Positions 44,721 to 52,529 of a stretch of DNA of 64,000 bases are shown one piece after another. Under the pieces are notes generated by a model. The model searched no databases, had not been told where the DNA came from, and saw nothing but the letters and a program-made list of their open reading frames with translations. The DNA is taken from the NCBI GenBank assembly GCA_964348275.1, contig CAYGBT010000009.1, forward strand, positions 1 through 64,000, read 5' to 3'. This DNA comes from CSP1-5 sp964348275. GTDB lineage: Bacteria; Methylomirabilota; Methylomirabilia; Methylomirabilales; CSP1-5. A program made the position numbers and the translations under genes. Position 1 is the stretch's first letter; each line of letters starts with the position of its first letter.

Positions 44721-44903
44721 CACGCCTGCTTTTTGCAGGAAAGGGACCTGGAACGGTGCTTGACATCCGTGGTTTAACCTGTAGCATGCATCTTGGTTCG
44801 CCCAACCGCGGGGGAAGATCGAGGACCTCGCGTTTTTTTTGTGTCCAGAGGTACTCGACGCGCTCAGGATCCCCACGCCTGCAAATCTTGGAGGAAAGGA
44901 GGG

Positions 44904-45113
44904 ATGGAGGTGCGGGTAAAAGGTAAAGTGAAGTGGTTCAATGACGCTAAGGGCTTCGGCTTCATCGAGCGGCCCGACGGTGATGATGTCTTCGTCCACT
45001 ACACCGCCATCACAGGGACCGGCTTCCGATCGCTCACGGAAGGTCAGGAAGTCGAATTCGATATCGTCGACGGCCCCAAGGGCAAGCAGGCGGCCAACGT
45101 GACCAAGGCGTAG
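44904..45113 (+). CDS. Cold-shock domain protein (Csp)
   Basis: 69 residues from an ATG after AAAGGAGGG. Single OB-fold: GKVKWFNDAKGFGFIERPDG with RNP1 at residues 16-21, DVFVHYTAI with RNP2, and SLTEGQEVEFDIVDGPKGKQAANV. Binds single-stranded RNA/DNA and melts structure. Own promoter and terminator: a monocistronic unit. One of only two clear plus-strand genes here. Confidence 0.96.
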   Translation: MEVRVKGKVKWFNDAKGFGFIERPDGDDVFVHYTAITGTGFRSLTEGQEVEFDIVDGPKGKQAANVTKA

Positions 45114-45131
45114 TTTCCCCTTATTCCTAAA

Positions 45132-45164
45132 AAAGGCCCCGGCTCACCGGGGCCTTTCTTTTTT
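45132..45164 (+). terminator. Rho-independent terminator of the cold-shock gene
   Basis: Stem AAAGGCCCCGG / CCGGGGCCTTT with a 4-base CTCA loop, followed by CTTTTTTT. Begins 18 bases after the stop codon. Confidence 0.92.
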
Positions 45165-45244
45165 CCCCTCGATTATGGGGCCGGAAAGCAAGTACGCACC
45201 GTCTCCCCACAGCCGTGCCCAGCGCAAACCATGTGCGGCGCCTC

Positions 45245-45347
45245 TAGTACCGTTCCAATTTGATACGCCGCATTTGAGGGGGACTTCTTCCAACAGTCGT
45301 GAGCGTGTGCAGCGACAAGTTGGCAGAAAATAATTGGAACGGTACTA
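45245..45347 (+). mobile_element. MITE-like element, copy A
   Basis: 103 bases with 14-base terminal inverted repeats TAGTACCGTTCCAA / TTGGAACGGTACTA (a two-base offset inside). No coding capacity. A second copy, inverted and about 85 percent alike by eye, is at 51752-51857. Shared internal stretches include TTGATACGCCG, GGGACTTCTTCCA and AGTTGGCAGAAAATA. TA-bounded ends fit a MITE mobilised in trans. Confidence 0.75.
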
Positions 45348-45372
45348 ATGCAACCGTATTAGATCTAGCGAT

Positions 45373-45595
45373 AATGGAGCAATAGAGCATTAGACCGCCC
45401 CTCGATCCTCCCCCTCGATCTTCCTCGGGGCCGTGAGGCTCTCGAACGGCTCGGGGTGGTGAGCGGTTCGGCTGAGCTCACCGTCGAAGCCCTGTCGAAC
45501 CACAATGGAGCCTATTGCTTCCAAATCGCTCTATTGTTCCACCCTTCGACAGGCTCAGGGCGGTGAGCATAGTCGAACCGCTGCTCCATTGCTCC
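45373..45595. repeat. Intergenic block of nested repeats
   Basis: No gene. AATGGAGCAATAGAGCATTAG at the left and GCTCCATTGCTCCA at the right form another inverted heptanucleotide-type pair. Between them are three variants of TTCGACAGGCTCAGGGCGGTGAGC: forward at 45545-45568 and about 45442-45463, inverted at about 45475-45500. Such palindromes are likely interspersed repeats in this genome. Confidence 0.55.
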
Positions 45596-45624
45596 AAAGT
45601 AAACGCACTAAGTGCGTTTACTTT
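45596..45624. terminator. 29-base perfect palindrome, probable terminator
   Basis: Arms AAAGTAAACGCACT and AGTGCGTTTACTTT, 14 perfect base pairs with a single base between. Overlaps the stop codon of the micro zinc-ribbon gene on the minus strand. The stem ends in TTT but no long T tract follows, so terminator function is plausible rather than certain. Confidence 0.45.
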
Positions 45625-45760
45625 AGACGGTCCTTACCAGGTCCTCCACCGCCACTTCGATGCCGCACACCTCGCAGTGGACGCTGCCCCCCACCTCCGC
45701 CATGTCGAACTCCATCACGGAACAGAAAGGGCAGAATCGAATGTCTCTCTCCTGCGCCAT
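45623..45760 (-). CDS. Micro zinc-ribbon protein
   Basis: 45 residues, MAQERDIRFCPFCSVMEFDM at the start and CEVCGIEVAVEDL further on. Two CxxC knuckles, CPFC at 10-13 and CEVC at about 30-33, separated by 16 residues. ATG follows AAAGGAAG. It is too small for most gene finders but has a normal ribosome site, a zinc-ribbon pattern and a hairpin at the stop. Function unknown. Confidence 0.65.
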   Translation of the reverse strand: MAQERDIRFCPFCSVMEFDMAEVGGSVHCEVCGIEVAVEDLVRTV

Positions 45761-45845
45761 GGCTTCCTTTCAGGACCTCCTCCCTCCACGGGTCAATGTT
45801 GTCCTACGGATATCATTGCCAAGATCGTTACGAAATTCAAGACAA

Positions 45846-46307
45846 TCAGCACGGGACTCGGCGTGCTCGCATTTCGCGTTCCTTCCGTACGATCTCACTC
45901 GTGTCGATCCGGATAATGTTCCCCTCCTGATCGTAGCCATACCCATTGGCCCGCAGGATGGAGTCGAGGGCCTGCCGCCAGGGGACGTCCGTGAGCTGCA
46001 CCGTCACGCGACCACGGACCTCCCGTCCCACCACAATATTCAACCCGCTTACTTGCTCAATGATCCGGAGCAGACGGTCGATCTCCACCGCCCGGAAATC
46101 GATCGTCACGCGTTTCGGAGCGTTCGCCGTTTCTTCGAACTCAGCCGCTTCGGCGAATACAGTCAGCATCAGGAGACCGAGGCCCCCAATGAAGAGGCAG
46201 AACCTCCTCGTTCTCAACGATCTCGGCCGCCGTACGGATCTCCCTTGCTTCCCGTTAACGCCCGGGATGTTCCGGACCGCCCTCCATAGCGTGACTGCCA
46301 GAGTCAA
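45846..46307 (-). CDS. Secretin N-terminal (STN/PilQ-type) domain protein
   Basis: 153 residues in the longest form (TTG start at 46307; a TTG at 46217 giving RTRRFCLFIGGLGLLMLT is possible). Signal peptide with cleavage near FAEA-AEF. The rest is one STN module: RVTIDFRAVEIDRLLRIIEQVSGLNIVVG, GRVTVQLTDVPWRQALDSIL and NIIRI. This module is normally followed by secretin N domains and a beta-barrel; here the protein ends after a charged tail. Either a free periplasmic STN protein or the remnant of PilQ/GspD. Lies 17 bases from the FAD/Fe-S gene. Confidence 0.75.
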   Translation of the reverse strand: MTLAVTLWRAVRNIPGVNGKQGRSVRRPRSLRTRRFCLFIGGLGLLMLTVFAEAAEFEETANAPKRVTIDFRAVEIDRLLRIIEQVSGLNIVVGREVRGRVTVQLTDVPWRQALDSILRANGYGYDQEGNIIRIDTSEIVRKEREMRARRVPC

Positions 46308-46324
46308 ACCTCAGGTCCCCCGTC

Positions 46325-49198
46325 TCACTTCATCGCTTCCAACAGGATATGGACAGGGTGTTTCGCGGTTCGACCCGTCCCGTGTAGGATCTGCTGCCGA
46401 CAGGAGACCCCGGGGGCCACGATCTCCACCTCGGGTGGCGTCGCCTCGAGAGTGGGAAAGAGTCGAAGCCCACCGACCGCCATGGAGAGGTCGTAGTGTT
46501 CCTCTTCGTACCCAAAGCTCCCTGCCATGCCACAACAGCCGGAATTGAGCTCCCGGACTTCCAGGAGAGGGATGAGGCTCAGAAGCTCCAAGAGGTGTTG
46601 GGTTCCGACCAACGCCTTCTGGTGGCAGTGCCCATGGAGGAGAACCTGCTTTGGCGTCTGGTGGAAGTGGCTGGTGAGCTCCTCTCGAGGATGACGTTTA
46701 AGGATAAACTCCTCCAACAGGTAACTCTCCGCGGCGACCAATTCAGCCTCCTCCGTATTCACTAAGTCCCGGTACTCATCCCGGAGGGTGAGGAGGCAGC
46801 TTGGCTCACATCCGACGAGGGGAACGCCTTCTAGCACATGGCGATACAACACCCCCACATTCGTGCGAGCGAGCGCCTGCGCCTCCCTGAGAAGCCCTTT
46901 GGAGATCATTGGCCGCCCACAGCAACTGATTTCCGCCAGGCGGACCTGATAGCCGAGGCGCTCCAGAAGCTCTATGGCCGCCTGCCCTACGTCGGGGGAA
47001 TAGTAGGTCATGAAGGTGTCCGTCAGGAGGAGTACCTGGCCTCGATTGCCGAGGGGTGATCCTCTTCTCCGATACCACTGGGGGAGCGTCGGCCGGACGA
47101 ATTTGGGGAGAGGCCGTCTCCGGTCAATGCCGAGCCCAAACTGGAGAAGCCACCGGATGCCGGGCAGGGCATGTGTCCAATTCGAAAAGGGGGCAAGCCG
47201 GCTCCCCCACCTCCCTACGATCTGGGGATGTGCAAAGAATCTGGCCCGCAGGGGGACTCCGTGGCGCTGGTAGTATTTTGTCAACACCTCTGCCTTCAAC
47301 TTGGCCATGTCCACGTTAGAAGGACACTCTCCCTTGCACCCCTTACATTCGAGACAGAGGTCCAAGGTCTCATACAGCCGCCTCCCCCCCAATTCTTCGG
47401 GGGGTACTTTCCCCGACAGGATCAGGCGCAGCGCATTGGCTCTGCCCCGGGTGCTATGCTCCTCATCCCCAGTCGCCATGTAGGAGGGGCACATCGTCCC
47501 CTCCAGCCGCTTCCGACACGCTCCAATCCCCGTGCACAATTCGACTGCCGCGGCGAATCCCCCCTCTCGCCGAAAGCTCTGAACCGTCGAGATCTCGAGT
47601 GTTCGATAGTCAGGGCCGTACCGAAGATTCTCGGTCATGGCAGGCGCATCGACGATCTTTCCCGGGTTCATGAGATTCTCGGGATCGAAAACGTGCTTGA
47701 CCTGCCGGAAGACCTCAGCGAGGCGAGGGCCAAAGAATTTGGGGATCCATTGGCTTCTGGCCAGGCCGTCTCCATGCTCCCCACTCATCGCTCCGCCGTA
47801 CTCGAGGACCAAGTTGCTCACTTCTTCCGCGATGGCCCGCATCCTCTCGACCTCGGCCTCCTCCTTGAGATTGAGGATCGGTCGGAGGTGCAAGCACCCC
47901 ACGCTGGCGTGGCCGTAAACCGCCGCTTCGGTCCCATGCTTGGCCACGATGTGACGAAATTCCTTGAGATAGCTGCCTAACTTCTCCGGGGCCACTGCCG
48001 TATCCTCTACGAAGGTGACCGGCTTCCTCTCGCCTTTCATCCCCAGGAGCAGGCCGAGCCCGGCCTTCCGGATCTGCCAAACCCGTTGTTGTTCTTCGAC
48101 CGAGACGGCCCACCGGCACGCATGGCCCAATCCTCTCCTCTCAACGAGGTCTGTGAGTTGCGCTTCCTTGTCCCGAATCTCCATTTCTGAGGACCCGTAG
48201 AGCTCCACCAGAAGCAGCGCCCGAGGATCTCCATCCACAAAGGTCATCTGACGGGCATACTCGAGCGTCTCCCGGGTCAGATCGAGGATGCACTTATCGA
48301 GAAGCTCGATGGCGGCCGGCCCGAGAGGGAGAAGTTCCGCCGCAGTTTCGCAGGCCGCCTGGATGTCATCAAAGTGGAGGAGAGCCAGGGCGGTCCACTT
48401 CGGTCGTGGGACGAGCCGGACCTTGGCCTCAAGGACCACCCCCAATGTCCCCTCGGAACCGGCCAGCAGCTTGGCCAGATTCCAGGGGACCTCCCTCACC
48501 AACTCATCCAGGTTGTACCCACTCACGCGGCGAAGGATGTGCGGATACCGATTCAGAATCTCCGCCCGGTTCGCCGCAAGGATCTCCTGGATCGCTTGGG
48601 TGATGCGCGCCTCCGTCCCATTCCCTTTTGAGAGGTTATTCAGTTCCTGCGGGGAACGAGCCCCTAGGGTCAGTTCCTCCCCACTGGAAAGGAGAACTTT
48701 GAGCTCCAGAAGGTGGTCTACGGTTTTCCCGTACAGTATCGAGTGCGCCCCGGCCGAATTGTTCCCGATCATTCCCCCGATAGTTGCCCGGCTGCTGGTG
48801 GCCACATCAGGACCAAACTGGAGAGCATGCGGACGGAGGGAGGCGTTCAGCTCGTCGAGGACGACCCCCGGTTGTAGCCGGACCCATCCTTCTGCATGGT
48901 TCACCTCCAGGATCCGGTGGAGATGTTTCGACATATCGAGAATCAAGGCCCGCCCCACGGCCTGCCCCGCGAGGCTGGTCCCCGCGCCTCGGGGAAGTAT
49001 CGGAACAGCATACTCTCGCGCGATCGCCACCGCCGTCCTCACATCCTCCTGATCCTTGGGGAGGATGACCCCTATCGGATCGATGGCGTAGATGCTCGCA
49101 TCGGTACTGTACAGAAGGGTGGAGTAGGGGTCAAAGTGAACCGCTCCCCTAATCCGTTTCTGGAGATCGCGTGCCAAATGATCCACGGATGGATCCAT
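46325..49198 (-). CDS. Fused FAD-linked oxidase and Fe-S oxidoreductase
   Basis: 957 residues joining a GlcD/D-lactate-dehydrogenase-type flavoprotein to a GlpC/GlcF-type iron-sulfur subunit. The FAD_binding_4 domain has LPRGAGTSLAGQAVG and GGMIGNNSAGAHSILYGKTVDHLLELKVLL; the FAD-oxidase_C domain ends with GEHGDGLARSQWIPKFFG. The Fe-S half has CTGIGACRK...CPSYMATGDEEHSTRGRAN, CLECKGCKGECPSNVDMA (two 4Fe-4S sites), and two CCG domains (ISCCGRPMISKGLL and NSGCCGMAGSFGYE). Probably oxidises a 2-hydroxyacid such as D-lactate or glycolate, feeding quinones at the membrane face. Substrate uncertain. Confidence 0.92.
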   Translation of the reverse strand: MDPSVDHLARDLQKRIRGAVHFDPYSTLLYSTDASIYAIDPIGVILPKDQEDVRTAVAIAREYAVPILPRGAGTSLAGQAVGRALILDMSKHLHRILEVNHAEGWVRLQPGVVLDELNASLRPHALQFGPDVATSSRATIGGMIGNNSAGAHSILYGKTVDHLLELKVLLSSGEELTLGARSPQELNNLSKGNGTEARITQAIQEILAANRAEILNRYPHILRRVSGYNLDELVREVPWNLAKLLAGSEGTLGVVLEAKVRLVPRPKWTALALLHFDDIQAACETAAELLPLGPAAIELLDKCILDLTRETLEYARQMTFVDGDPRALLLVELYGSSEMEIRDKEAQLTDLVERRGLGHACRWAVSVEEQQRVWQIRKAGLGLLLGMKGERKPVTFVEDTAVAPEKLGSYLKEFRHIVAKHGTEAAVYGHASVGCLHLRPILNLKEEAEVERMRAIAEEVSNLVLEYGGAMSGEHGDGLARSQWIPKFFGPRLAEVFRQVKHVFDPENLMNPGKIVDAPAMTENLRYGPDYRTLEISTVQSFRREGGFAAAVELCTGIGACRKRLEGTMCPSYMATGDEEHSTRGRANALRLILSGKVPPEELGGRRLYETLDLCLECKGCKGECPSNVDMAKLKAEVLTKYYQRHGVPLRARFFAHPQIVGRWGSRLAPFSNWTHALPGIRWLLQFGLGIDRRRPLPKFVRPTLPQWYRRRGSPLGNRGQVLLLTDTFMTYYSPDVGQAAIELLERLGYQVRLAEISCCGRPMISKGLLREAQALARTNVGVLYRHVLEGVPLVGCEPSCLLTLRDEYRDLVNTEEAELVAAESYLLEEFILKRHPREELTSHFHQTPKQVLLHGHCHQKALVGTQHLLELLSLIPLLEVRELNSGCCGMAGSFGYEEEHYDLSMAVGGLRLFPTLEATPPEVEIVAPGVSCRQQILHGTGRTAKHPVHILLEAMK

Positions 49199-49418
49199 TG
49201 TAGTCGGACGGTGTTTGACCGGACGAGTCCCCCTACGTCCACTCCGTAGGTGCAGGATGCTTCCGCTCCAAAGGACGGGGACCTGCGACTGTCTTCACCC
49301 TTTTTCCTGCCGCTGGTTTTGGCTACTATAGCACAGGAGAAGACTCGATTCATCTCGGCTGGACGGGATGCAGTCGGGCAGGCAGGCGAGGTGTACCCGG
49401 CGGGAGGAAGGAGTGTGC

Positions 49419-49727
49419 ATGAGCCGAATCGAGGCCCTGCAAGAGCTGCTCAAGAAAGATCCCAGTGACGCCTTACTCCACTACATGCTCGCGAACGAGT
49501 ACTTCAACGCGGGACAGTATGTGGAGTGTATTGCGGCGATGGAGAAGTATCTCAGTCTGGCGGAGGATGAGGGAGCAGCCTACCGGACGCTCGCTCAGGC
49601 CCTGGTGAATGTGGGCAGGGTCCCAGAAGCACGCCAGGCTTATGAAGCCGGGAGCCGAGCTGCGGTGAAATTTGGCCATCCGGGCATGGCGGAGGAATAT
49701 CAGGAAATCCTGAAGGACCTCGGGTGA
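49419..49727 (+). CDS. Small TPR protein
   Basis: 102 residues from an ATG after GGGAGGAAGGAG. TPR-type helix pairs: SDALLHYMLANEYFNAGQYVECIAAMEKYLSL, then GAAYRTLAQALVNVGRVPEARQAYEAG, then GMAEEYQEILKDLG. No signal peptide, so a cytosolic scaffold. Divergent from the FAD/Fe-S gene over 220 bases without a clear promoter. Partner unknown. Confidence 0.85.
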   Translation: MSRIEALQELLKKDPSDALLHYMLANEYFNAGQYVECIAAMEKYLSLAEDEGAAYRTLAQALVNVGRVPEARQAYEAGSRAAVKFGHPGMAEEYQEILKDLG

Positions 49728-49790
49728 CTTCTCAGCCTTGGTCCCCGCTCCCGAGAGGAAGCATCGGCCCAGGGGAGTGGCCGCACATGC

Positions 49791-50024
49791 TTACATCTCC
49801 GCTGCCACCAACGTCTCCGTTACCTGGACGCCCTGGACACCTCGAATTTGGCTAACGACGAGACGGGAGAGAGAGCTCAGTGTCTTGGCTTCGATCTGGA
49901 TGATCGCATCCCAGCGGCCAAAGACCAGGATGATATCCTTGACACCTGGAATGACACTGATCTGAGAAATCGCAGGTGCTTCGAATCCCGGCATCAAGCG
50001 GACCAAGACATATCCTTTTACCAT
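49791..50024 (-). CDS. Stand-alone Lrp/AsnC ligand-binding (RAM) domain protein
   Basis: 77 residues from an ATG after GGGAGG. A single RAM domain without HTH: GYVLVRLMPGFEAPAISQIS, VIPGVKDIILVFGRWDAIIQIEA, and SQIRGVQGVQVTETLV. Such single-domain proteins form rings that bind amino acids and may modulate Lrp-type regulators. Converges with the TPR gene. Between it and the protease gene (50025-50298) no convincing gene is seen. Confidence 0.88.
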   Translation of the reverse strand: MVKGYVLVRLMPGFEAPAISQISVIPGVKDIILVFGRWDAIIQIEAKTLSSLSRLVVSQIRGVQGVQVTETLVAAEM

Positions 50025-50298
50025 TGCTCCTCCCTTCATACCTCGCGTATCCAGCGTCGCTGCATCCGAGGAAAGTCCCCCGACACAGACCGACTCTCAT
50101 CGGCCGATAGGACTCTCTGGCGCCTCGCCATATACCCGCCAGCGGCCTGGACGTCCAATCCCTCGGGGCGAGGGAAACAAGGACGCAATAGTCGCTCCAT
50201 GGTTGGTACCGTAAGAGGCCATGAAGTCTCTGTCAAGGGAAAGGCGGCCGCCCCATGGGGAATCCACGGCAACCGACCTTCACTGGGAGGCCATTTTG

Positions 50299-51450
50299 TT
50301 ACGGATGATTCGGGGAGAGATCTTTCGGGAGCCGCACTGGGTCTTCTTCGAGGGGGTCGTAGATCACCTTCAGCTTCTGACCGGCGCGCAAGGGGCCCTC
50401 CTCATCCCGGATCCCGTTGAGAAGGGCGAGGTCCCATGCTCGATTCTCCGTTCCCCAGAGACGCCGGGCAATCTCCTTCAAGTTCTGTCCCTCTCGGGCA
50501 GTCAAGATCCTGATGCGTTTTCGCTCCGTGGGCTTACCATACACCAACCCGTCCAACCGAGCCTTAAACGCATCTGCCTTTACCTCGAGGGGTCTTCCGT
50601 CCTCCGGTGTGAGGATGTCGATCATGACCCGTGCCCGGTCGATCCGCTCTAACGTATCCGGGTGGGTCGCTCGGAAGGCGTGATATCCGATGCCACTGAG
50701 ACGACTCCGGATCTGTAGCGTCCGCATGAAACTCATCAATCCCCGGGGATCGTAGCCCGCTTTCAGGGCCCACCGTAGCCCTTTTTCATCCGATTCCAGC
50801 TCCGCCTCCCGACCGTAGCCGAGGAGGATCTGGGTAGCAATTTCATTAGAGAGCGCCGCCCAACCGGCCGTGTTTTCCCGGCCCCCCGGACTCACGACGG
50901 CAAGGCCCAAGGTCACGATCTGTGCCCCCAGGGCACGGGTCATCTGCTCAGCCGAATGATGGGAGGTGACATGGGCGATCTCGTGTCCCAAGACCGCCGC
51001 CAGCTCCGCCTCGTTATTCAGCTCGGCCAAGATCCCCCGCGTCACGTAGACGTACCCCCCGGGGACGGCAAAGGCGTTAATCATCGGATGGTCGACCACG
51101 GTAAACAGAAATTTGAAGGGGCTGGATTCCGCCTGCTTCAAGACGCGCTGGCCGACCTGGGTTACATAGGCCTGAAGCGCCGCATCCCGGTAGTAGCCGA
51201 ATTTATTCAGGATCTCCCGGTGGACCTTTCTCCCAATCGCCTCCTCCTTTTCCTCCGATATTACCGAAAAGGCAGAGGCGAACGGCCCGCCGTGGAAAAG
51301 TTCCCAGGCGATGCCCCCCAAAACAAGAAGCATTTTCTTAAGGAAGCCTCGCCGGTTTAGCCCCGCACAACAGAAGCAGCTACCTGCGTGTCCTATCTTT
51401 TCTACTCCCGGCGGCATCTCCTTCGCCTCGGATCGTGTGCCTCTCCTCAT
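50299..51450 (-). CDS. Tat-exported M48 metalloprotease with LysM-like C-terminus
   Basis: About 383 residues from the ATG at 51450 (GGAAG site); another ATG at 51417 is possible. LNRRGFLKKMLLVLGG is a good twin-arginine signal, matching RRxFLK. Mature domain has the zinc motif HEIAH in VLGHEIAHVTSHHSAEQM and a downstream Glu in GREAELESDEKGLRWA, typical of BepA/LoiP-like M48C proteins. The end (RIRILTAREGQNLKEIARRLWG...AGQKLKVIYDP) is LysM-like and should bind peptidoglycan. Likely a periplasmic envelope-quality protease. Confidence 0.9.
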   Translation of the reverse strand: MRRGTRSEAKEMPPGVEKIGHAGSCFCCAGLNRRGFLKKMLLVLGGIAWELFHGGPFASAFSVISEEKEEAIGRKVHREILNKFGYYRDAALQAYVTQVGQRVLKQAESSPFKFLFTVVDHPMINAFAVPGGYVYVTRGILAELNNEAELAAVLGHEIAHVTSHHSAEQMTRALGAQIVTLGLAVVSPGGRENTAGWAALSNEIATQILLGYGREAELESDEKGLRWALKAGYDPRGLMSFMRTLQIRSRLSGIGYHAFRATHPDTLERIDRARVMIDILTPEDGRPLEVKADAFKARLDGLVYGKPTERKRIRILTAREGQNLKEIARRLWGTENRAWDLALLNGIRDEEGPLRAGQKLKVIYDPLEEDPVRLPKDLSPNHP

Positions 51451-51751
51451 TCCCAACTTCCACTCGGATAAAGCATCGTATTTATCTCCGCCCCCCCGGT
51501 ATCTCACGGTTTCCGGAGGAATCCGCAGTGCGAGGCTGAGCCCCTTCTCCCAGCAAGCCTTCAGGATACTCCATCGCCACGAGTTTGCCCCGAGAGCGCC
51601 TCGTATGCTGCCACTTATAATATCAGCTCTACGATGATTCCGGCAACCCGATTAGGTGGGGTCGGTGGTGGGGAATCTACAGAGCTCCTAAGATGAGGAT
51701 TTCGTTGACTGAATGGCCCTTATCCGACGACCGACGAATCGGTTTCCGAGC

Positions 51752-51857
51752 TAGTACCGTTCCAACTATTTTCTGCCAACTTTTCGCTGGAGAAGCTCAC
51801 GACTGGTGGAAGAAGTCCCGCCCCTCAAATTCGGCGTATCAAGTTGGAACGGCACTA
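51752..51857 (-). mobile_element. MITE-like element, copy B
   Basis: 106 bases, inverted relative to copy A at 45245-45347. TAGTACCGTTCCAA at its low end, TTGGAACGGCACTA at the high end (one change against copy A). The terminal TAG read on the minus strand is the stop codon of the HAMP protein gene at 51855. The rest of 51508-51751 upstream of the protease shows no gene. Confidence 0.75.
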
Positions 51858-52454
51858 GTTCCCCGCTTCTCGGCCGACTTTTAGGCGCGCGAGAACCATT
51901 TGCGCCTCCCGGGCTTTCTCCAAGAGCGCGGTGAGATCCTTCTCGAGGGAGTCATTCGATCCATTCCTGACTCCGTCGATAAGCGTTTCGAGCTGGGATG
52001 CCAGATCTTCCAGAGGGTGTTGGGTGTCCCGGACGGTTTCGCCCAGGCTTACGATAGCCCGGTTCACGGCCGTCTCCAGCTCCATGAGATCATCCCCCTT
52101 GCGGAGCTTGAACTGACCAGACAGATCGCCTGCCGCCATCTTATCCACCACCTGGTGGAAACGATAGATGGGACCGGCAAACCGGTGAGTGACAAAAACG
52201 CTCATGAAGGCCGAAACGACCATGCCCAGAAAGATGGCCGGCCAGATCCGAAACCCCAAGGCCCGGAGGTCCTGAAGGATTGCCTTCTTGGCAGCGGTAG
52301 AGGCCGAGGAGTACAGAAGAACATCGAGAGGGATATAGAGGAAGACGATAATCAGGAAGGAAGATATCAGCAGGGGAACGAGCGACAGGAATAGATACTT
52401 CCGCTGGATCTCATGGACGTAGAATTGTCGCCGTCGCGCCCGTTGATGCCCCAA
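51855..52454 (-). CDS. Two-TM HAMP-domain protein
   Basis: About 199 residues from a TTG at 52454 that sits four bases after GGGAGGGG; a GTG at 52493 is also open. Two TM helices: LFLSLVPLLISSFLIIVFLYIPL and IWPAIFLGMVVSAFMSVFV, with only about 28 residues between. A HAMP region follows (RFAGPIYRFHQVVDKMAAGDLSGQFKLRKGDDLMELETAVN), then a coiled helix. There is no kinase, cyclase or MCP output domain. The stop codon is supplied by MITE copy B, so the true C-terminus may be lost. Adjacent to ntrX (75 bases). Confidence 0.75.
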   Translation of the reverse strand: MGHQRARRRQFYVHEIQRKYLFLSLVPLLISSFLIIVFLYIPLDVLLYSSASTAAKKAILQDLRALGFRIWPAIFLGMVVSAFMSVFVTHRFAGPIYRFHQVVDKMAAGDLSGQFKLRKGDDLMELETAVNRAIVSLGETVRDTQHPLEDLASQLETLIDGVRNGSNDSLEKDLTALLEKAREAQMVLARLKVGREAGN

Positions 52455-52529
52455 TTCACCCCTCCCGTTAAATATCTCCCGCAAGCCGAGCACTCCCCGG
52501 CTTCCTCCCCTCCCGGGCTCCGGCCATCC

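Noticed and set aside
44592..44999. 135-codon minus-strand frame between galU and the cold-shock gene
   Set aside because: It runs antisense through the promoter, leader and first part of the cold-shock gene and has no protein-like composition or ribosome site.
45373..45600. CRISPR-like repetition
   Set aside because: Units are only 7-24 bases, variable and mostly inverted; there is no constant repeat with unique spacers and no cas gene in the window.
50036..50200. 54-codon minus-strand frame ending just before the RAM-domain gene
   Set aside because: No ribosome site before the ATG at 50200, and the sequence (Arg/Pro-rich, no motif) does not look coding. Coupling to the RAM gene would be attractive but unsupported.
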